This document shows, one piece after another, positions 17,376-26,693 of a stretch of 64,000 nt of DNA. Under the pieces are notes generated by a model. The model saw only the letters and a list, made by a program, of their open reading frames with translations, made no database searches and was not told the origin of the DNA. Every line of letters begins with the position of its first letter. Position 1 is the first letter of the stretch. The stretch spans positions 496,001 through 560,000 of the forward strand of contig NZ_VFOK01000001.1 in NCBI RefSeq assembly GCF_006716095.1, given 5' to 3'. Source of the stretch: Barrientosiimonas humi. Lineage in GTDB: Bacteria; Actinomycetota; Actinomycetes; Actinomycetales; Dermatophilaceae. Made by a program: the position numbers and the translations under genes.

Positions 17376-20300
17376 GTGCTGAGGATGCGTCGCGCGGCCG
17401 AGCTCGGAGCCGCCCCACCGCTGCTGGACGAGGTCCAGCAGCGCGCCGTCGACGCCACCGACCCGGTGCTGCTGGTGCGGGGCGCGCCGGGCACGGGCAA
17501 GTCGCTCGTGGCGGTCGAGATGGTGGCCGCAGCGGTGGCGCGCGGGGTGGCCCCCGAGCACTGCCTGGTGCTGTCGCCGACGCGGCAGGCCGCCGCCGCG
17601 CTGCGCGACCGGGTCACCGCGCGGCTGGCCGGCACGACCAGCGAGCCGCTGTCGCGCTCCCACCAGGCGCTGGGCTTCGGGTTGCTGCGCCAGGCGGCCG
17701 CGCTGCGCGGCGACCCGACGCCGCGGCTGCTCAGCGGTCCCGAGCAGGACGTCGTGCTGCGCGAGCTGCTGGCGGGTTATGCCGCGGGTGACGCCCCGTC
17801 TCCGCCGTGGCCGGTCGACCTGCGAGAAGCCTTGGGCGCCAGGGGTTTTCGGGCCGAGCTGCGTGATCTGCTGATGCGCGCGGTCGAGTGGGGTCTCGAC
17901 GCGCCGCGGCTGCGAGAGCTGGGCGAGCAGCTCGACCGCCCGGCCTGGGTGGCGGCCGCCCAGGTGCTCGCCGACTACGACGGCGTGACGGCGCTGAGCC
18001 GGCCGGGGGCGTACGACCCGGCGTGGATCCTGGGCGCCGCCGCCGAGCTCCTGCAGGACGACCCCGAGGCCCTCGCCCGGGCGCGCGACACGATCCGGTT
18101 CGTCGTGGTCGACGAGGCGCACGAGCTGACCTTCGCGGCGGCGCGGTTGCTGCGCACGCTCGTCGGGCCGCAGACGCAGGTGCGGCTGCTGGCCGACCCC
18201 GACAGCACCGTGCAGGGTTTCCGCGGGGCCGACCCGCGGCTGGCCGGGCAGCTCGCGACCGAGTGGGGTGCGGGCGAGCCGTTCGTGCTCACCCACTCCC
18301 ACCGGCAGCCCGCCGAGCTGCGCGCGGCCGCCGAGCGGGTCAGCACGCGCGTCGGCGCGGTCGGGGGCGCAGCGCACCGCGAGCTGAGCACGCGGCCGGG
18401 CGGCCGGGTCGAGGTGGCGCTGCTGCGCGCGGTCGCGCAGGAGGCCCAGTTCGTCGCCGGCGTGCTGCGCCGCGCGCACCTGCTCGACGGCGTGGCCTGG
18501 TCCGACCTGGCGGTGGTCGTGCGCGGCCGGGGCCGCACGGCTCCGCTGCGCCGGGCGCTGGCCGCCGCGGGCGTGCCGGTGGCCACGCCACCCGCGAGCG
18601 TCCCGCTGCGCGACGAGCCTGCGGTGCGCCCGCTGCTGATGTGCCTCGACGTCGCCATCGACCTCGCGCTCGGCTCGGGCGAGCGAGCCGCGGGCGACGA
18701 TGCCGACCGGGCGAGCCTGCGCGCCGGGGCGGCGGAGGAGCCGCGAGCGATCAGCGCGGAGCTGGCGGTCGACCTGCTGACGTCGCCGCTGGGCGGTGCC
18801 GACGCGGTGACGCTGCGGCGGTTGCGGCGCGAGCTGCGCCGGGCCGAGATCGAGGCCGGGGGCGAGCGCAACAGCGACGAGCTGCTGTCGGCCGCGGTGG
18901 TCGACGACCCCGACCGGTTGCGCCTGCTCGGCCCCGAGGCGAGCGCGGTGCGCCGGGTGGCGACGGTCGTACGTGCTGGCCGCGAGGCCTATGCGCAGCC
19001 CGGGGCGACCGCCGAGACCGTGCTCTGGGCGATGTGGCAGGCCAGTGGTCTGGCCGAGCCGTGGGAGCAGCGGGCGCTGGCCGGTGGGGTGTCGGGGGAG
19101 CGGGCCGACCGCGACCTCGACGCGGTGGTGGCGCTGTTCGGTGCGGCGGCGGCCTACGTCGACCGGTTGCCCGCCCACGGCGTGCGCGACTTCCTCGAGC
19201 ACCTGCGCAGCCAGGACGTGCCGGGCGACAGCCTGGTGGCGCGCGCGCCCGACGACGAGCAGGTGGCGCTCGTGACCCCGGCCGCGGCGGCCGGCCGCGA
19301 GTGGCACACGGTCGTGGTCGCCGGCGTGCAGGACGGCGTGTGGCCCGACCTGCGGCTGCGCGGCTCGCTGCTCGGCTCCGAGCAGCTCGTCGACGTGCTG
19401 ACCGGGCGCGGCTCGACCTACCGCGAGGCGCAGGCCGCGGTGCGTCACGACGAGACCCGGCAGTTCCTGGTCGCGCTCACCCGCGCGCGCGAGCGCGTGG
19501 TGGTGACGGCCGTGCGCTCCGAGGACGAGCAGCCGTCGGTCTATCTCGACATCGTGGATCCCCTTGAGCAGCAAGCGGATTCAGACGACCACCTGGAGCT
19601 GCTGCGCCCGTTCACCGACGTGCCCCGGCCGATGACCCTGCCGGCGGCCGTAGCCGACCTGCGCCGTTCGCTGGCGAGCCCCGAGACGACCCCCGAGCAG
19701 CGCGAGCGTGCCGCCCGCGACCTGGCCCGGATGAGCCGTGAGGGGATCGCCGGGGCCGACCCCGACTCGTGGTGGGCGCTCACCGAGCTGACCGACGACC
19801 GGCCGCTGCGCCGGCCCGACCAGCGGGTGCGCATCAGCCCCTCCAAGCTCGACGCGTTCAGCACGTGCGGGCTCAACTGGTTGCTCACGACGCGCGGCGG
19901 CGAGGGCCCCGACGTCGGCGCCGCGGGCGAGGGCACGCTCATCCACGAGATCGCCGCCGAGCTCGGCGACACCGACCCCGACGCGATGCACGACGCGCTC
20001 GACGAGCGGTGGGTGCGGCTCGGGCTCGGCGACACCTGGATGTCCGAGCGCAAGCGCGCCCAGGCCCACCAGATGATCGACAAGCTGCGCGCCTACCTCG
20101 ACGAGGCCAAGGCGGCCGGGTGGGAGCCGGTGGGCGTCGAGCGCGCGTTCCGGCTCGACCGCGGCCGGGCCCGGCTCGGCGGCGAGGTCGACCGCCTCGA
20201 GCAGCACGGCGAGCAGGGCCTGCGGGTGATCGACTACAAGACCAGCTCCACCCCGGTGCCCAAGAACGACCTGCCGGAGCACCCGCAGCTCGGCGCCTAC

Positions 20301-20567
20301 CAGGTGGCCGTGCTGGGGGGCGCCTTCGCCGAGGGTGACACCAGCGCCGGCGCGGCCCTGGTGCAGCTGCGCGCGAACAAGAAGTTCGCGGTGCAGCCGC
20401 AGCCGCCGCTCGAGGGCGAGGAGACCTGGGCGCACGAGCTGGTCGACGAGGCGGCCGAGGGGATGGCCGGGGCGACGGTGCTCGCCAAGATCGGGGAGCG
20501 GTGCCGCATGTGCCCGGTGAAGCGCTGCTGCCCCTTGCAGCCCGAGGGAGGGGTGGTGTCGGAGTGA
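17376..20567 (+). CDS. adnA: AdnA subunit of the AdnAB helicase-nuclease
   Basis: 1063-aa UvrD/Rep-like motor fused to a RecB-type nuclease. The motor has Walker A GAPGTGKS (36-43), a DEAH-type Walker B (VVVDEAHELTF) and the C-terminal motif ALTRARERVVV. The nuclease shows GEGTLIHEIA, the catalytic GGEVDRLE and VIDYKTSS motifs, and four Fe-S cysteines: one in FSTCGLNW and three in ERCRMCPVKRCCP (one of the CC pair). It pairs with the following gene (GTGA overlap) as the heterodimeric end-resection machine AdnAB, which replaces RecBCD/AddAB in many actinobacteria. It starts at GTG 17376. Confidence 0.9.
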   Translation: MLRMRRAAELGAAPPLLDEVQQRAVDATDPVLLVRGAPGTGKSLVAVEMVAAAVARGVAPEHCLVLSPTRQAAAALRDRVTARLAGTTSEPLSRSHQALGFGLLRQAAALRGDPTPRLLSGPEQDVVLRELLAGYAAGDAPSPPWPVDLREALGARGFRAELRDLLMRAVEWGLDAPRLRELGEQLDRPAWVAAAQVLADYDGVTALSRPGAYDPAWILGAAAELLQDDPEALARARDTIRFVVVDEAHELTFAAARLLRTLVGPQTQVRLLADPDSTVQGFRGADPRLAGQLATEWGAGEPFVLTHSHRQPAELRAAAERVSTRVGAVGGAAHRELSTRPGGRVEVALLRAVAQEAQFVAGVLRRAHLLDGVAWSDLAVVVRGRGRTAPLRRALAAAGVPVATPPASVPLRDEPAVRPLLMCLDVAIDLALGSGERAAGDDADRASLRAGAAEEPRAISAELAVDLLTSPLGGADAVTLRRLRRELRRAEIEAGGERNSDELLSAAVVDDPDRLRLLGPEASAVRRVATVVRAGREAYAQPGATAETVLWAMWQASGLAEPWEQRALAGGVSGERADRDLDAVVALFGAAAAYVDRLPAHGVRDFLEHLRSQDVPGDSLVARAPDDEQVALVTPAAAAGREWHTVVVAGVQDGVWPDLRLRGSLLGSEQLVDVLTGRGSTYREAQAAVRHDETRQFLVALTRARERVVVTAVRSEDEQPSVYLDIVDPLEQQADSDDHLELLRPFTDVPRPMTLPAAVADLRRSLASPETTPEQRERAARDLARMSREGIAGADPDSWWALTELTDDRPLRRPDQRVRISPSKLDAFSTCGLNWLLTTRGGEGPDVGAAGEGTLIHEIAAELGDTDPDAMHDALDERWVRLGLGDTWMSERKRAQAHQMIDKLRAYLDEAKAAGWEPVGVERAFRLDRGRARLGGEVDRLEQHGEQGLRVIDYKTSSTPVPKNDLPEHPQLGAYQVAVLGGAFAEGDTSAGAALVQLRANKKFAVQPQPPLEGEETWAHELVDEAAEGMAGATVLAKIGERCRMCPVKRCCPLQPEGGVVSE

Positions 20568-23500
20568 GCTCAGCAGTCGCCGACCAGGCGCCGGTCCAGG
20601 TGCGCCACGACGCCGACGCGATCGCCGACGCCCTCGGCCAGCACCGGCCGACCCCCGAGCAGCGGGCGGTGATCGAGGCGCCGCTCGCGCCGCTGCTCGT
20701 CGTGGCGGGGGCCGGGTCGGGCAAGACCGAGACCATGTCGGCCCGGGTCGTGTGGCTGGTGGCCAACGAGCTGGTGCGACCCGAGGAGGTGCTCGGTCTC
20801 ACCTTCACCCGCAAGGCCGCCGGCGAGCTCGCCGAGCGCATCGGCCGGCGGCTGCGCCGGCTGGAGCGGGTGGGTCTGTGGACCCCGCACGTCGACGACG
20901 ACGGCACCCCCGGCCTCGGCGACAGCCCGACGGTGTCCACCTATCACGCCTACGCCGGGCGCATCGTGCGCGAGCACGGGCTCCGGCTCGGGGTCGAGCC
21001 CGACTCGCGCATGCTGTCCGAGGCGGCCTCCTGGCAGCTGGCGCACGCGGTGGTGACGGCGTACGACGGTCCCGTCGACGCGCTCGAGCGCACCGAGCGC
21101 ACGATCACGGCCGACGTCGTCGACCTCGCGGGTCAGCTCGCCGAGCACCTGCGCACGCCGGAGGAGCTGCTGGCGCACGACCTGCGCCTGGTCGAGGCGA
21201 TCGACGCGCTGCCGTTCGGAGCGGGTCTGCGCTCGCTGGGCGAAGACGTCAAGAAGCTGCGCGACACCGCGCTGTCGCGCACCCAGGTCGTCCCGATGCT
21301 GCAGCGCTACGCCGAGCTCAAGCGCGAGCGGTCGGCGCTCGACTTCGCCGACCAGATGAGCGTCGCCGCCCGGCTGGCGCAGGCGTTCCCCGTCGTCGGG
21401 CAGCGCGAGCGGCAGCAGTTCCGGGCGGTGCTGCTCGACGAGTTCCAGGACACCAGCGAGGCGCAGCTGGTGCTGCTGGAGTCGCTGTTCGCCGCCGAGG
21501 GCGAGCGGGTGCCGGTGACCGCGGTGGGCGACCCGCACCAGTCGATCTACGGCTGGCGGGGCGCCAGCGCGACCACGCTGGCGGCCTTCCGCGACCGGTT
21601 CCGCGACGCCGACGGGCCGGCCCGGGTGGTGCCGCTGTCGACGAGCTGGCGCAACGACACGGCGGTGCTCGACGCGGCCAACCACGCGGCCGGCCCGTTG
21701 CGCGACGCCAGCCTGGTCCCGGTCACGACCCTGCGACCGCGGCCCGGTGCCGGGGAGGGCGCGGTGCTGGCCGAGCGGCACCTCACGGCCGCCGACGAGG
21801 CCCGGGCGGTGGCCGCGTGGGTGCGCGGTCGCTGGTTCGACGACGAGGGGCACCGCACCGGGGCGGCCGCGGCGGTGCTGTGCCGCAAGCGCTCGCAGTT
21901 CCCAGCGGTTGCCGAGGCGCTGAGCGCGGCCGGCCTCCCCGTCGAGGTCGTCGGCATCGGTGGTCTGCTCACCACCCCCGAGGTCAACGACCTGGTGAGC
22001 CTGCTGTGGGTGGTCCAGGACCCCTCGCGCGGCGACCGGTTGATGCGGCTGCTGGTGGGTCCGGCGGTGCGGCTCGGCCCCGCCGACCTCGACGGGCTGG
22101 CCGCGTGGTCGCGCGAGCTGCTGCGGCGCGGCGCGCCCGAGACGTCCGGCCGCCAGGTCGACATCGCCGGTGACAGCCGCGAGCAGGCGTCCCTGGCCGA
22201 GGCCGTCGACGAGCTGCCCGACGCCGACTGGCGCGGGCCCGACGACGAGCGGGTGAGCGAGGCCGCGCTGCGCAGGCTGCGCCGGTTGCGCAGCGTGATC
22301 CGCCGCATGCGCTCGCTGACCGGGCTGCCGCTCACCGAGCTGGTGCACGAGGGCGAGCAGGCGCTCGGGCTCGACATCGAGGTGCTGGCCCGCCCCGAGC
22401 ACACCCCGGCCACCGCGCGCGTCCACCTCGACGCGTTCGCCGACGTCAGTGCCGGCTTCGCCGCCTCGGCCGACCGGCCCACGCTGGGCGGTCTCCTGGA
22501 GTGGCTCGACGCGGCCGAGAGCGAGGAGCGCGGCCTCGACCAGGGCTACCTCGAGGTCGAGCACGACGCGGTGCAGGTGCTCACCGTCCACGCGGCCAAG
22601 GGCCTGGAGTGGGACGCCGTCGCCGTCCCCGGGCTCAGCGAGGCGGTCTTCCCCGCGCACAACGGCGGATCGCAGTGGTGCGCCGACCCGCCGGGGTGGC
22701 GGATCAGCAGCCAGGGCAGCCCCGGCCAGCCGGCCTCCTGGGCGCTCAACGACAAGGCGTGGGTCAGCGGGGTGAGCGAGCTGCCGTACGCCCTGCGCGG
22801 CGACCGCGAGGGCCTGCCGGTGCTGGAGTGGTCCACCGCCCCCGACGTGAAGGAGCTGCGCGGGCGGATCAGCGCCTTCTTCGCCGAGGGCGGGCAGTGG
22901 GCGATCGCCGAGGAGCGGCGACTGGCGTACGTCGCGCTCACCCGGGCGCGCTCCGCGCTGCTGCTCACCGCGCCGGTCTGGGACACGACAACGAGCCCGC
23001 GGGTGACCTCACGCTTCCTCACCGAGCTGGTCGACGCCGGGCTCGTCGAGCGCGGGACCTGGGTCGAGCCGCCGGTCGTCGAGGACGGGGTCAAGCCCGA
23101 GAACCCCACCCTCGCCGAGCTGCCCACCGCCGTGTGGCCGCACGACCCGCTCGGGCGGCGGCGCGAGCAGCTGGCCGACGGCGCCGACGCCGTGCGGGCG
23201 GCGCTCGAGACGGTCCCCGACCAGGGCGCGCTGCCGCTCGACGAGCACGACGACGAGATCTTCGTGCTGCTCGCGGAGCGGGCCCAGCAGCAGGCACCGC
23301 GCGACCCGGTCGTCACGGTGCCGCGGCACCTGTCGGCGTCGGCGGTGGTCGCGCTGGCCTCGGACCCGGTCGCCTTCGCCCGGCAGCTGCGGCGCCCGAT
23401 GCCGACGCCGCCGGCGATCGCGGCCCGGCGGGGCACGGCGTTCCACGCGTGGGTCGAGCAGCACTTCGCGCAGGCCGCGCTCGTCGACATCACCGAGCTG

Positions 23501-23923
23501 CCCGGCGCCGCCGACGACGACCCGGCGCCCGACGAGCAGCTGCCCGCGATGAAGCAGCACTTCCTCGACTCGGAGTGGGCGGGGCAGCAGCCGCTGGAGC
23601 TCGAGGTCGCGGTCGAGACCGTGATCGACGGCATCGCCGTTCGCGGTCGCATCGACGCGGTCTTCCCCGACCGCGAGATCGACGACGCGACAACGGGTTT
23701 CGTCATCGTCGACTGGAAGACCGGGCGCGCCCCGAGCGGTGCCGACGCCCGCATCCGCACGCTGCAGCTCGCGGCCTACCGGGTGGCCTACGCCCGGCTG
23801 CGCGACGTGCCGGTCGACCGGGTCCGTGCGGCGTTCTTCTACGCCGCCGACGGGGTCACCGTCTGGCCCGACCTGCCGGACGAGAGCGACCTGGTCGAGC
23901 TGCTGCGCACCATCCCCGGCTGA
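20564..23923 (+). CDS. adnB: AdnB subunit of the AdnAB helicase-nuclease
   Basis: 1119-aa partner of AdnA. Motor motifs: GAGSGKTET (49-57), TFTRKAAGEL, VLLDEFQDTS, GDPHQSIYGWRGA, TVHAAKGLEWD and VALTRARSALLL. The RecB-like nuclease at the C-terminus shows RGTAFHAWVEQH, RGRIDAVFP and VIVDWKTG. No Fe-S cysteine cluster is evident, unlike AdnA. In mycobacteria AdnB supplies the main translocation motor. It starts at a GTG overlapping the AdnA stop, so translation is coupled; further upstream codons in frame lie within adnA. The end abuts a tandem-repeat region. Confidence 0.9.
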   Translation: MSSAVADQAPVQVRHDADAIADALGQHRPTPEQRAVIEAPLAPLLVVAGAGSGKTETMSARVVWLVANELVRPEEVLGLTFTRKAAGELAERIGRRLRRLERVGLWTPHVDDDGTPGLGDSPTVSTYHAYAGRIVREHGLRLGVEPDSRMLSEAASWQLAHAVVTAYDGPVDALERTERTITADVVDLAGQLAEHLRTPEELLAHDLRLVEAIDALPFGAGLRSLGEDVKKLRDTALSRTQVVPMLQRYAELKRERSALDFADQMSVAARLAQAFPVVGQRERQQFRAVLLDEFQDTSEAQLVLLESLFAAEGERVPVTAVGDPHQSIYGWRGASATTLAAFRDRFRDADGPARVVPLSTSWRNDTAVLDAANHAAGPLRDASLVPVTTLRPRPGAGEGAVLAERHLTAADEARAVAAWVRGRWFDDEGHRTGAAAAVLCRKRSQFPAVAEALSAAGLPVEVVGIGGLLTTPEVNDLVSLLWVVQDPSRGDRLMRLLVGPAVRLGPADLDGLAAWSRELLRRGAPETSGRQVDIAGDSREQASLAEAVDELPDADWRGPDDERVSEAALRRLRRLRSVIRRMRSLTGLPLTELVHEGEQALGLDIEVLARPEHTPATARVHLDAFADVSAGFAASADRPTLGGLLEWLDAAESEERGLDQGYLEVEHDAVQVLTVHAAKGLEWDAVAVPGLSEAVFPAHNGGSQWCADPPGWRISSQGSPGQPASWALNDKAWVSGVSELPYALRGDREGLPVLEWSTAPDVKELRGRISAFFAEGGQWAIAEERRLAYVALTRARSALLLTAPVWDTTTSPRVTSRFLTELVDAGLVERGTWVEPPVVEDGVKPENPTLAELPTAVWPHDPLGRRREQLADGADAVRAALETVPDQGALPLDEHDDEIFVLLAERAQQQAPRDPVVTVPRHLSASAVVALASDPVAFARQLRRPMPTPPAIAARRGTAFHAWVEQHFAQAALVDITELPGAADDDPAPDEQLPAMKQHFLDSEWAGQQPLELEVAVETVIDGIAVRGRIDAVFPDREIDDATTGFVIVDWKTGRAPSGADARIRTLQLAAYRVAYARLRDVPVDRVRAAFFYAADGVTVWPDLPDESDLVELLRTIPG

Positions 23924-23991
23924 CCGCGGCGCACGCCACGTGCGAGGTGCGGCGCGGCGCGGCCGTACGCCTCGGCGGTGGTCCGTCACCA

Positions 23992-24371
23992 GGTGCGGTG
24001 GGGCGCACGGTTCGGCGGTGGTCCGGCAGGGCGTACGGCGGTCACGCCTTGGCGGTGGTCCGCCGGGGGTGCGGTGGGGCGCACGGTTCGGCGGTGGTCC
24101 GGCAGGGCGTACGGCGGTCTCGCCTTGGCGGTGGTCCGCCGGTGGGTGCGGTGGGGCGCACGGTGCGGCGGTGGTCCGGCAGGGCGTGCGCGCACCGGTC
24201 AGCGGTGGTCCGCCACTGGGTGCGGTGGGGCGCACGGTTCGACGGTGGTCCGGCAGGGCGTACGGCGGTCACGCCTTGGCGGTGGTCCGCCGGGGGGTGC
24301 GGTGGGGCGCACGGTTCGGCGGTGGTCCGGCAGGGCGTGCGCGCACGGGTCAGCGGTGGTCCGCCGCCTGG
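23992..24371. repeat. About 76-bp tandem repeat, five copies, between convergent genes
   Basis: Five units beginning GGTGCGGTGGGGCGCACGGT at 23992, 24068, 24145, 24219 and 24296 (unit length 74-77 bp), with a degenerate part copy at 23945-23991. Each unit contains two GCGGTGGTCCG cores about 38 bp apart. Units 1, 2 and 4 share one middle (GTACGGCGGT); units 3 and 5 share another (GTGCGCGCAC), so there is a higher-order pattern. The array fills the gap between adnB and the opposing phosphotransferase gene; copy 5 covers that gene's stop codon (24350-24352). Open frames across it on both strands look like by-products of composition. Confidence 0.85.
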
Positions 24372-25654
24372 GGGCCGTCGGTGCCCGTGCCGGTCCCGCC
24401 ACCGGTGCTGGCGTCGTCCCGGTTGTCGTCCGTGGCGACGTCCTCGTCCCCAACCACGTCATCGTCGCCGTGGCCGACCGACGTGACGTCGTCCGCGGAC
24501 GCGTCCGACTGCCTCGCCTCCACGGACTCCTGGTCGCCCGTGCCATCCGCGGCGACCGTGCCACCCTCGTCACCCTCCTCGGACGCAGCGCCCGCGGGTC
24601 GCCCGTCGGGTCCGGCGACCGGGATCTCCAGCGTCTCCTCGTCGTCGGTCGACGGGTGCTCGTCGACCGACTCGATGTCGTCGGGGTCGACCTCCTCGGA
24701 CACCGCGGCCGGGGCGGGGCGGCGGCCGGGCGGGGGCGGGGTGAGGCTGTCGTCGAGCGCGGTCTGCTCGTCGAGGCGGCGCAGCGCCCGGGTGCAGCGC
24801 GCCACCAGGTGCTCGTCGCCGACGGCCCGGGCGTCCATCAGGTCGGCCATCAGCCGCAGCTCGGCCGCGAGCCGGATGCGCCGCTCGAGGTGCTGGTCGG
24901 GCCGCTCGCGGCGCGCCTGGGCGTAGGACTCCACGACGGTGTCGAACGCGTCGGGTGCGGCACCGAGGAACAGCAGCGCGAAGTCGGCGGCCGGGTCGCT
25001 CACCGCCGCCGACTGCCACCCGTCCAGCGCCGTCACCTGCTCACCGTCGACCAGCACGTCGGTCTCGTCGAGCGTGCCGTGCGTCGGGACGGTGGGGAAG
25101 TGCCACAGCGTGACGCCCTCCATCGCGCGCTCCCACCGGGCCAGCAGACCGGTCGGCACATGACCCGTCGCGGCGGCTCGGTCGAGGTCGCCGAGCCGGC
25201 GCGCGCGCACGGCCTCGGCGTCGTACGTCGGCAGCCCCGCCTCGTCGTAGACGGCCGGGTCGAGGTCGTGCAGCTGCGCGATCACGGTGCCGAGCGAGCG
25301 GGCCAGCGGCGAACGGGCCTGCAGGTCGCGGAAGGACAACGCCTGGCCGGGCAGCTGCGGATAGACCGCGACGATGCTGTCGTCGGACGTGCGCGCCACC
25401 CCGGCCACCTCGGGCAGCGCGACCTCGAGCCGGGGGCGCAGCAGCCGGGCCAGCGCGCTGCTGCTGTCGACGGCCGCCCCGGCGGCGGTCGTCAGCGAGG
25501 CGCGCACCGTCCAGCGCTTGCCGTCCTCCCCGGTGACGTCGACGCACTGGTAGGGCGCGCCGCTGCGCACCGGCTGCCCCTCCACCTCGATGGGGCGCAG
25601 TCCGGGGACCGCGGCGTCGGCGAGGGCAGCGAGCACGAGTGGTCGACGAAGCAC
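24350..25654 (-). CDS. Kinase-like aminoglycoside/macrolide-type phosphotransferase
   Basis: 434-aa protein. Residues 1-300 have the APH/Mph-type kinase fold: a small N-lobe (VDVTGEDGKRWTVRAS), AQLHDLDP, the catalytic-loop-like segment PTHGTLDETDVLVDGEQVTA and the metal-site-like ALDGWQSAAVSDPAADFA. The usual HGDLH.. Asp appears changed to HGTLDE, so activity is uncertain. The last 130 residues are acidic and Ser/Asp/Glu-rich, with low complexity. The GTG start lies 7 nt behind TACCGT on the minus strand. Its substrate is unknown; location beside nudC/uvrD2/whiB7 is suggestive but not diagnostic. The final four codons and stop come from the tandem repeat. Confidence 0.75.
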   Translation of the reverse strand: MLRRPLVLAALADAAVPGLRPIEVEGQPVRSGAPYQCVDVTGEDGKRWTVRASLTTAAGAAVDSSSALARLLRPRLEVALPEVAGVARTSDDSIVAVYPQLPGQALSFRDLQARSPLARSLGTVIAQLHDLDPAVYDEAGLPTYDAEAVRARRLGDLDRAAATGHVPTGLLARWERAMEGVTLWHFPTVPTHGTLDETDVLVDGEQVTALDGWQSAAVSDPAADFALLFLGAAPDAFDTVVESYAQARRERPDQHLERRIRLAAELRLMADLMDARAVGDEHLVARCTRALRRLDEQTALDDSLTPPPPGRRPAPAAVSEEVDPDDIESVDEHPSTDDEETLEIPVAGPDGRPAGAASEEGDEGGTVAADGTGDQESVEARQSDASADDVTSVGHGDDDVVGDEDVATDDNRDDASTGGGTGTGTDGPQAADHR

Positions 25655-25661
25655 GCCCCCA

Positions 25662-25689
25662 ACGGTACGTGCCGGACGGGGCCTAGCCT
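25662..25689. promoter_or_regulatory. Back-to-back -10 boxes for two leaderless genes
   Basis: TACCGT on the minus strand (25667-25662) lies 7 nt before the phosphotransferase GTG. TAGCCT on the plus strand (25684-25689) lies 7 nt before the nudC GTG. Both would start transcripts at or next to the start codon. The -35 regions must overlap in the 42-bp gap and beyond. Confidence 0.5.
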
Positions 25690-25696
25690 GGGAGCC

Positions 25697-26635
25697 GTGG
25701 CCGGAAGCACGGAGACCTTGTTGGAGCTGAGCCTGTCGCGATCCGCGCTCGACCGCGCCGCGATCCTGCGACGCGACCCCGAAGCCGTCCCGAGGGCCCT
25801 CGCCGACCCGCGCACCAAGGTGCTCGACCTGTTCGGCGACCGCGCGCCGTACGCCGGCACCGCCGACGCGCCGCGGCTCGTCTATCGAGCCGGTGACCCG
25901 AGCGACGCCGACGGCCTGGTCCTGCTCCTCGGGCGCGACCGCGACGGAGCGACCGTGCTGGCCGTCGTGCACCCGCCCGAGGACGACGGCGGGCAGCAGC
26001 GCGGCAACCTGCGCAAGCTCGCCGTGGCCCTGGACGACCACGACGTCGACGTGTTCGCCAGCGCGCAGGGACTGGCGAACTGGCATGCGGGACAAGGGTT
26101 CTGCCCGGCCTGCGGCGCGCCCACCGAGCCCTCCGAGAGCGGCTGGACGCGCGTGTGCACCCGCGAGGGGCGCAACCAGTTCCCGCGCACCGACCCGGCC
26201 GTGATCATGGCGGTCGTCGACGCCGACGACCGGCTGCTGCTGGCCCGCGGACCCCAGTGGCCGCAGGGGCGGCTGTCGGTGCTCGCCGGTTTCGTCGAGC
26301 CCGGGGAGTCGCTCGAGGCAGCCGTCGCGCGCGAGGTGCTCGAGGAGGTCGGGCTGGTCGTCACCGGCGCGACCTACCGCGGCAACCAGCCCTGGCCGTT
26401 CCCCGCCTCGCTCATGGTCGGGTTCACCGCCCGGGCGCAGGGCAGCGAGCTGCACCCCGACGCCGACGAGATCGTCGAGGCGCGCTGGCTGACCCGCGCC
26501 GAGGTCGCCGAGGAGGTGGCCGCCGGGACGCTCGGCCTTCCCGGCCGGCTGTCCATCGCGCGGCTGCTCATCGAGGACTGGTTCGGCGGTCCGATCGACG
26601 AGCCGCACCCGTTCGACGACCCGCGCAGCCGGTGA
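25697..26635 (+). CDS. nudC: NAD+ diphosphatase NudC
   Basis: 312-aa Nudix hydrolase that cleaves NAD(H) to NMN and AMP and can remove NAD caps from RNA. The N-terminal domain is followed by a zinc-ribbon-like CPACGAPTE and VCTREGR segment (only three Cys are obvious). The Nudix box is intact in GFVEPGESLEAAVAREVLEE, followed by VGL. The NudC mark SQPWPFP-like sequence is present as NQPWPFPASLM. GTG start with TAGCCT 7 nt upstream; no Shine-Dalgarno. Order nudC-uvrD2-whiB7 matches mycobacteria. Confidence 0.9.
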   Translation: MAGSTETLLELSLSRSALDRAAILRRDPEAVPRALADPRTKVLDLFGDRAPYAGTADAPRLVYRAGDPSDADGLVLLLGRDRDGATVLAVVHPPEDDGGQQRGNLRKLAVALDDHDVDVFASAQGLANWHAGQGFCPACGAPTEPSESGWTRVCTREGRNQFPRTDPAVIMAVVDADDRLLLARGPQWPQGRLSVLAGFVEPGESLEAAVAREVLEEVGLVVTGATYRGNQPWPFPASLMVGFTARAQGSELHPDADEIVEARWLTRAEVAEEVAAGTLGLPGRLSIARLLIEDWFGGPIDEPHPFDDPRSR

Positions 26636-26693
26636 CCGCGGCGCGGTCCGCACCCGGCCGGCGCTGTCGTACGTCTCTGCGAGACTGGCGGGG

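Noticed and set aside
20570-22660. Long open frame opposite adnB
   Set aside because: Codon-position GC bias belongs to adnB, whose helicase motifs are intact; the opposite translation shows none.
23992-24371. Coding sequence across the 76-bp repeats
   Set aside because: Both strands stay open because of high GC and repeat composition. Amino acid sequences are low-complexity and there are no ribosome sites. The array begins 68 bp after the adnB stop.
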